DNA from: Brevundimonas vesicularis NBRC 12165
GTDB taxonomy: Bacteria; Pseudomonadota; Alphaproteobacteria; Caulobacterales; Caulobacteraceae
Direction of reading: 5' to 3'
DNA length: 64,000 nucleotides
NCBI RefSeq assembly: GCF_001592205.1
Contig: NZ_BCWM01000016.1
Span: 1-64,000, forward strand
A program made the position numbers and the translations under genes. Every line of letters starts with the position of its first letter. Position 1 is the stretch's first letter. The notes below the pieces were generated by a model that did not search any database, was not told where the DNA came from, and worked only from the letters and a program-made list of their open reading frames with translations. Positions 59,065-64,000 of the stretch are shown piece by piece.

Positions 59065-60281
59065 AGGCGCGACAGGCTCAGTTGGATGACGTCGGTGCGG
59101 CGAGAGCGGAATCCGGCCTCGCAATAGGCCAGATAGAAGCGCCAGAGCCGCCGGAATCGTTCGTCAAAGCCGGAAAGCTTGCTGATCTCGCCCCAGGACG
59201 CTTGGAAACGCTCATCCCAAAGCTTGAGCGTCGCAGCGTAGTCGAGGCCGAACCGTTCCACCGACTGCCATGACAGTCCGGCTTTCGACACGACCGGCGC
59301 CAGCCGGTCTTCGGAGGGCAGCATTCCGCCGGGGAAGACGTACTTCTGGATGAAATCCGTCCGGGCATTGTATTCGTCGAACAGGTCATCTTGGATCGTG
59401 ATGATCTGCAGTCCGGCTTTGCCGCCAGGTTGAAGCACGTCGTGGACCTTGCCGAAGTAGGCGGGCCAGTACTCCATGCCCACAGCCTCGAACATCTCGA
59501 TGGACGCCACCCGATCAAATCGACCCTGCACATCGCGGTAGTCGATCAGCTGAATATCGGCGCGGTCGCTCAGACCCGCGTTGAACATGCGCTGGCGAGC
59601 GAAATCATGCTGCTCTTTGGAAATCGTGATCCCGGTGACCTTGGCGCCGATCTCGCGCACCGCGAACTCGGCGAAGCCGCCCCAGCCGCAGCCGATTTCC
59701 AGCACTGACATGCCCGCCCGAAGATCCATCATTCGGGCCAAGGCGGCGTATTTCTCACACTGCGCTGTCTCCAGAGCCTCGGCATCGCGGCTGAAGCGAG
59801 CCGATGAATAGGTCATCGTCCCGTCCAGCCACTGGGAATAGAAGGCGTTGCCCAGATCGTAGTGGGCGTGGATGTTCTTCTTCGACCCCGTCTTGCTGTT
59901 GCGATTGGTGCGGTGGCTCAGCCAGTTGACCACCCACATGATCACATTGCCGTCGAACAGACGCCGGATGTGATCGTAGTTGTCCACCAGGGTCTCGAGC
60001 AGACCTGCCAGGTGCGGACTGTCCCACTCGCCCGCGATATAGCCTTCAGCGAATCCGATATCGCCGGCCGCTAGGACGCGGCGTGCGAACCGGTAGTCGC
60101 GCACGGTCATCATACCGCTGGGGCCAGGCTGTTTGCCTTGCAGCACATGGGTCTCGCCATTGGGCAGCTGCACCGTCAAGCGCCCGAAGGTCCAATTGGC
60201 GGCCAGAAGCCGCAGCAACATGGCGAACACGCGCGGTGTTCGGCTGGCGACGGCTTCGATATCGGCGTGTGCGACGCTCAT
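59061..60281 (-). CDS. cfa: Cyclopropane-fatty-acyl-phospholipid synthase family protein
   Basis: A 406-residue SAM-dependent enzyme that adds a methylene to unsaturated phospholipid acyl chains. An N-terminal lipid-binding domain (about residues 25-125, FAEGYIAGEWDSPHLAGLL) precedes the methyltransferase core: NIHAHYDLGNAFYSQWLDGT, MSVLEIGCGWGGFAEFAVRE, and VASIEMFEAVGMEYWPAYFG. The start ATG 60281 is preferred over 60317. It is coupled to the sulfurtransferase gene by an ATGA overlap and lies 32 bases after the photolyase. Confidence 0.9.
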   Translation of the reverse strand: MSVAHADIEAVASRTPRVFAMLLRLLAANWTFGRLTVQLPNGETHVLQGKQPGPSGMMTVRDYRFARRVLAAGDIGFAEGYIAGEWDSPHLAGLLETLVDNYDHIRRLFDGNVIMWVVNWLSHRTNRNSKTGSKKNIHAHYDLGNAFYSQWLDGTMTYSSARFSRDAEALETAQCEKYAALARMMDLRAGMSVLEIGCGWGGFAEFAVREIGAKVTGITISKEQHDFARQRMFNAGLSDRADIQLIDYRDVQGRFDRVASIEMFEAVGMEYWPAYFGKVHDVLQPGGKAGLQIITIQDDLFDEYNARTDFIQKYVFPGGMLPSEDRLAPVVSKAGLSWQSVERFGLDYAATLKLWDERFQASWGEISKLSGFDERFRRLWRFYLAYCEAGFRSRRTDVIQLSLSRL

Positions 60282-60313
60282 TTTTTGACTTTCAACGCGG
60301 AATACAATGGGGG

Positions 60314-61771
60314 TCAATCACGGTCGCTGTGGTCGTCGCCACGGCCGGAAACGGTCTTCAGGGCAGCAAGCGCCCGGGCGCGACCCTTCTCGTGTTCGAC
60401 GATCGGCTTGGGGTAATCGCGCCCTAGAACGATTCCGGCGTCACGCAGCACTTCAGCGGGTGCGGTCCAGGGCGACTGTAGGCAGCGGTCGGGCAGGCGG
60501 CGAAGTTCCGGCACCCACCGACGGACATAGCCGCCGTCGGGATCGAACTTTTCGCCCTGCGTGATGGGATTGAAAATGCGGAAGAAGGGGGAGGCGTCTG
60601 CGCCCGACCCTGCGACCCACTGCCAGTTCTGCACATTGCTGGCCCGGTCGGCGTCCACCAGCGTGTCCCAGAACCAGGCTTCGCCTTCGCGCCAGTCGAT
60701 CAGCAGATGTTTGATCAGGAAGGAGGCGACGACCATTCGCACCCGATTGTGCATCCACCCCGTCGTCCAGAGCTGACGCATCCCGGCGTCCACCAACGGG
60801 TATCCGGTCCGCCCCTGTCGCCACGCTTTAAGGCTGGCGTCGTCCTTACGCCAGGGCATGGCGTCATATTCGGGACGGAACGCGCGCTCGGCGATGTAGG
60901 GAAAATGGTGCAGCAGGTGCGCGGAGAACTCGCGCCAGCCGATCTCAGCAACAAATTTGTCGGACTCCGCCGACGACACCTTGCCATCTTTGGCTGCCTG
61001 TTGGGCTCGGTCTATCGCCCGCCAAGGGCTGATCTCGCCCCAGTGAAGATGCGGCGACAGGCGGCTGTTGGCGCCTTGCCGGTCGGGAAAGTCGCGATCC
61101 TTCGCATAGGTCTTCAGGCCGGATGGTATGAACCTGGATAAGGCCTGCGAGGCCCCATCTTCCCCCGGCGTCCAGTCGAAGCCGTTGGACCAATCCGGAC
61201 GCTGGGGGTGCAGCTTCCAGCCGTCGAGGTCGTCGGATTGAACCGTTTTGGGCGTCTGTATCTGGCGAGGTCCCGTTGTGTGAGCCGGCGCCTCGGCCGT
61301 GGCCAGCAGAGCTCTCAAGAACGGGGTGAAGACTTTGTACGGTTGGCCCGAACCGTTCAGGACGTCACCGGGGCGGCAGAGCAGGGCGCCATTGAAGCCA
61401 TGGCATTCGACACCATCCGCCTTGAGCGTGTGGGCGATTTCGGCGTCGTGCTCAAACGCCTCAGGTTCGAACAGGCGGTTCATGAAGACGACGTCGGCGC
61501 CGGTTTCGGCGATCAGCGCCTGAAGCTGGGTCAGAGCATTGCCCTTGCGCAAAATCAGGCGCGAACCGCGATCTTGAAGCGCGGCATCCAGCGCCCTCAA
61601 CGACTTGTCGAGCCACCAGCGCGACGCGGCGCCCATCGGCCGCTCGAAATGCTCGTCCAGAATATAGACGGGCAGGATCGGTCGCCCCGTCTCCGCCGCG
61701 TGGTTCAGGGCGGGATTGTCATGCAGTCGCAGATCGCGGCGAAACCACAGGATGACAGGTTTGGTGGCCAC
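60314..61771 (-). CDS. phrB: Deoxyribodipyrimidine photolyase
   Basis: A 485-residue flavoenzyme that repairs cyclobutane pyrimidine dimers with light. The N-terminal antenna domain begins LWFRRDLRLHDNPALNHAAE. The FAD domain carries RLSPHLHWGEISPWRA, WREFSAHLLHHFPY, and DADRASNVQNWQWVAGSGAD, then ASPFFRIFNPITQGEKFDP, the class I CPD photolyase signature. Length is typical. It is the first gene of a minus-strand run with cfa and the sulfurtransferase, and divergent from kdsA. Confidence 0.93.
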   Translation of the reverse strand: MATKPVILWFRRDLRLHDNPALNHAAETGRPILPVYILDEHFERPMGAASRWWLDKSLRALDAALQDRGSRLILRKGNALTQLQALIAETGADVVFMNRLFEPEAFEHDAEIAHTLKADGVECHGFNGALLCRPGDVLNGSGQPYKVFTPFLRALLATAEAPAHTTGPRQIQTPKTVQSDDLDGWKLHPQRPDWSNGFDWTPGEDGASQALSRFIPSGLKTYAKDRDFPDRQGANSRLSPHLHWGEISPWRAIDRAQQAAKDGKVSSAESDKFVAEIGWREFSAHLLHHFPYIAERAFRPEYDAMPWRKDDASLKAWRQGRTGYPLVDAGMRQLWTTGWMHNRVRMVVASFLIKHLLIDWREGEAWFWDTLVDADRASNVQNWQWVAGSGADASPFFRIFNPITQGEKFDPDGGYVRRWVPELRRLPDRCLQSPWTAPAEVLRDAGIVLGRDYPKPIVEHEKGRARALAALKTVSGRGDDHSDRD

Positions 61772-61882
61772 GCGGGCGAACTCCGTGATAACTTGCGCTC
61801 ATCCCTTCAGAGCGCCACCTGATGGCCCAATAGCTGCGGCAAAAGCCGCCTCCACAACACCGAACGTCGAAAGAGCCGCCTC

Positions 61883-62761
61883 GTGAGCCGACCCAACGCT
61901 GTCATTACGTTGTCCGAAGGTCTTCGGACGCCTGTCGTCATCGGCGGCGGCGCAAGAATCGCTTTCATCGCCGGTCCTTGCCAGATGGAGAGCCGCCAGC
62001 ACGCGCTGGAGACGGCCCATGCCCTGAAGGAGATCGGCGAGCGGTTGAATGTCGGCATCATCTACAAAACCAGTTTCGACAAGGCGAACCGGACCAGCGC
62101 CAGCGCCGCGCGGGGCATCGGTCTGAAAGACGCCATGCCGATCTTCGCCGAGATTCGCGAGGTGACCGGCCTGCCGACCCTGACAGATGTTCACTCCGAG
62201 GTTCAGTGTGGCCCGGTCGGCGAGGTCGTCGATGTACTGCAAATCCCGGCCTTCCTCAGCCGCCAGACCGACCTGCTGTTGGCCGCCGCGGCTACTGGCA
62301 AGGCGATCAACATCAAAAAGGGTCAGTTCCTGGCTCCCTGGGACATGAAGAACGTCATCGCCAAGGTGGTCGGCGCCGGCAATCCCAACGTCATGGCCTG
62401 TGAACGCGGCGCCAGCTTTGGCTACAATACTCTGGTGAGCGATATGCGGGCGCTTCCGGTGCTGCGCGAGATCGGCTGCCCCGTCGTGTTCGATGCGACC
62501 CACAGCGTTCAGCAGCCGGGCGGGCAGGGCGCGTCGTCGGGCGGTCAGCGCGAGTTCGTGCCGGTGCTGGGGCGCGCGGCGGTGGCCGTCGGCGTCGATG
62601 CAGTCTTCATGGAAACGCACCAGGACCCGGATAATGCGCCGTCGGATGGCCCCAACATGGTGCCGCTGAGCCAATTCGAAGCCCTGGCCGCCGAACTGAT
62701 CGCCTTCGACGACCTGGCCATCAAGATCGGGGCCAAGGCGCCGGTGGCGCAGGCCGCCTGA
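61883..62761 (+). CDS. kdsA: 3-deoxy-8-phosphooctulonate synthase, metal-dependent type
   Basis: A 292-residue enzyme that condenses PEP with arabinose 5-phosphate in Kdo synthesis for lipopolysaccharide. The start is GTG 61883. The opening [12 protein letters not shown] holds Cys33, the metal ligand of the metal-dependent class (E. coli KdsA has Asn at this position). The core has [28 protein letters not shown], and [20 protein letters not shown]. hldE follows 18 bases later, placing two lipopolysaccharide inner-core genes together. Confidence 0.93.
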   Translation: MSRPNAVITLSEGLRTPVVIGGGARIAFIAGPCQMESRQHALETAHALKEIGERLNVGIIYKTSFDKANRTSASAARGIGLKDAMPIFAEIREVTGLPTLTDVHSEVQCGPVGEVVDVLQIPAFLSRQTDLLLAAAATGKAINIKKGQFLAPWDMKNVIAKVVGAGNPNVMACERGASFGYNTLVSDMRALPVLREIGCPVVFDATHSVQQPGGQGASSGGQREFVPVLGRAAVAVGVDAVFMETHQDPDNAPSDGPNMVPLSQFEALAAELIAFDDLAIKIGAKAPVAQAA

Positions 62762-62779
62762 ATCCTCTAGGTCGGGCCC

Positions 62780-64000
62780 ATGTCTGACACCCTGGACTTG
62801 GGCGCCCTTCAAAGCCTGTTGGAGCGCGTGCGCGGCCTGAAGATCGCCTGCGTCGGCGACCTGATGCTGGATCGCTACGTTTATGGCGAGGTCAGCCGCA
62901 TCTCGCCCGAGGCGCCGATCCCTGTGCTTCGCACCAGCCGCACCGTCGCCATGCCGGGCGGCGTCGGCAATGTCGCGCGCAATATCGCGGCCCTGGGCGG
63001 GGTGGCGCGGCTGGGCGCCGTGATCGGCGACGACGCGGCCGGGGCCGAACTGACCGCACTGATCGCCGCGGAGCCGCACATCGAGGACGTCGTGGCGAGG
63101 CCGGCAGGCGCGTCCACCATCGTGAAGACGCGCTTCGTTTCGGGAGGGCAACAGTTGCTGCGGCTAGATGACGAGGCCGCGCCGACCGCGATCCAAGATT
63201 CGAACGCTTTTGCAGATGCTTCGGTCTACTTGCTCTCAGATTACGCCAAGGGCGTCGTCAGCGATTCGCTTTTGGCTTCGGCGCTGAACGCGGCGCAGAC
63301 ATCCGGTGCGCCGGTTGTCGTCGATCCAAAGGGAAGGGATTTCGCTCGCTACGGCGCGGTCGATGTCATAAAGCCCAATGCTTCGGAACTGGCCGGCGCC
63401 ACCGGCTTGCCGGTCGGGACGGACGCCGAGGTCGAGACGGCGCTGGCCGCCTTGCTGGCCGCCACGACCGCCAAGGCGATCATCGTCACCCGTGCGGGTA
63501 AGGGAATGAGCCTGGCGCGGCGCGGCGAACCAGTGAAGCACTTCCCCGGCCGGGCGCGCGAGGTCTTCGACGTGTCTGGCGCGGGGGATACAGGCCTGGC
63601 CGCGATCGGGTTGGCGCTGGGCGCCGGCGCGTCGCTGGAGATGGCGGTCGAGTTCGCCATCCTGGCCTCGGGCGTGGTCGTTGGGAAGGCTGGCACGGCA
63701 GTGGTTACACCCGCCGAGCTGATCGAAGCCGAGCTGAGTCAGCATGCCACCGCTGCGGTGTCCAAAGTCACCCCGCTCGACGAGCTGGCGACCGAGGTCG
63801 AAGGGTGGCGACGTCAGGGACTGAAGGTCGGATTCACCAACGGCTGTTTCGACATTCTGCACCGCGGTCACGTCGCCTATCTGGCGCAGGCGCGCAGCTG
63901 GTGCGATCGTCTGGTCGTGGCGCTGAATACCGACGCCTCAGTCAAACGACTGAAGGGCGATGGGCGTCCGGTGAATGATCTGGATAGTCGCGCCGTCGTC
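62780..64000 (+). CDS. hldE: Bifunctional heptose 7-phosphate kinase/adenylyltransferase HldE (cut by window end)
   Basis: 407 codons of an ADP-heptose synthesis enzyme; the 3' end lies beyond the window. The N-terminal PfkB-type kinase domain (about residues 1-320) has the VMPGGVGNVARNIAALGG motif and the catalytic FDVSGAGDTGLAAIGLAL (usual DTSGAGD, here DVSGAGD). The nucleotidyltransferase domain starts at about residue 353 with GFTNGCFDILHRGHVAYLAQ (HxGH motif). ATG 62780. Together with kdsA it supplies the LPS inner core. Confidence 0.92.
   Translation, partial: MSDTLDLGALQSLLERVRGLKIACVGDLMLDRYVYGEVSRISPEAPIPVLRTSRTVAMPGGVGNVARNIAALGGVARLGAVIGDDAAGAELTALIAAEPHIEDVVARPAGASTIVKTRFVSGGQQLLRLDDEAAPTAIQDSNAFADASVYLLSDYAKGVVSDSLLASALNAAQTSGAPVVVDPKGRDFARYGAVDVIKPNASELAGATGLPVGTDAEVETALAALLAATTAKAIIVTRAGKGMSLARRGEPVKHFPGRAREVFDVSGAGDTGLAAIGLALGAGASLEMAVEFAILASGVVVGKAGTAVVTPAELIEAELSQHATAAVSKVTPLDELATEVEGWRRQGLKVGFTNGCFDILHRGHVAYLAQARSWCDRLVVALNTDASVKRLKGDGRPVNDLDSRAVV

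Noticed and set aside
1..64000. CRISPR arrays, IS elements, prophage or replication origin
   Set aside because: No regularly spaced repeats, transposase, integrase, phage structural gene or DnaA-box cluster was seen in the window.

Overview
The window is high-GC alphaproteobacterial DNA, most probably from Caulobacterales and close to Brevundimonas or Caulobacter. This placement is inference from the rpoZ-rel-pyrE-pdxJ-acpS-lepB-rnc-era-recO gene order, the parC/parE sequences, frequent GTG/TTG starts and many 4-base stop/start overlaps. No database search was run.

Bases 1 to about 10,100 are a copper and metal resistance region. It holds the 5' end of a Tat-exported multicopper oxidase (copA), preceded by a complete CnrY-CnrX-CnrH-type surface signalling set (anti-sigma, periplasmic metal sensor, ECF sigma factor). 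An acyltransferase, a DUF411 protein and an NTF2-like protein follow on the other strand. Then come copC-copD with two small exported Cys-containing proteins, one of them only 48 residues with seven Cys. The region ends with two DUF305 proteins and a P1B-type Cu ATPase divergent from csoR, with two tandem CsoR-type operators between them.

Bases 10,100-16,700 are accessory DNA with rearrangement scars: a 3'-truncated thermonuclease gene, a Mrr-like/NACHT NTPase broken at both ends, a PLD-like nuclease without a start, and coding remnants. In the middle is an intact cassette: lipoprotein, SatD-family protein with a C-terminal helix-turn-helix, and DUF3307 membrane protein. It carries four copies of one 18-bp palindrome arranged as two pairs with identical 29-bp spacing. 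The region ends at a 44-base copy of the 3' half of a tRNA-Gln(TTG), the scar expected at one end of a tRNA-integrated island. The island would then extend leftward out of the window.

From about 16,800 the sequence looks like core chromosome: dps, tRNA-Leu(TAG), amino-acid permease, hrpB, MHS transporter, two methyltransferases, a glycosyltransferase, a TetR-led metal/cofactor ABC importer, a lytic transglycosylase and dapA-smpB. Next are a UDG/NYN pair divergent from folK, and then the long conserved run rpoZ-rel-LOG-pyrE-pdxJ-acpS-lepB-rnc-era-(serine hydrolase, SnoaL)-recO. After it come dipZ, parC, an FAD oxidase, parE, an O-antigen ligase-like gene, a Cys/Met-metabolism PLP enzyme, an orphan amino-acid binding lipoprotein, a DAACS symporter, a sulfurtransferase with a CFA-type synthase, photolyase, kdsA and the 5' part of hldE. 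The rel gene appears to start at a CTG codon overlapping the rpoZ stop; era starts at TTG.
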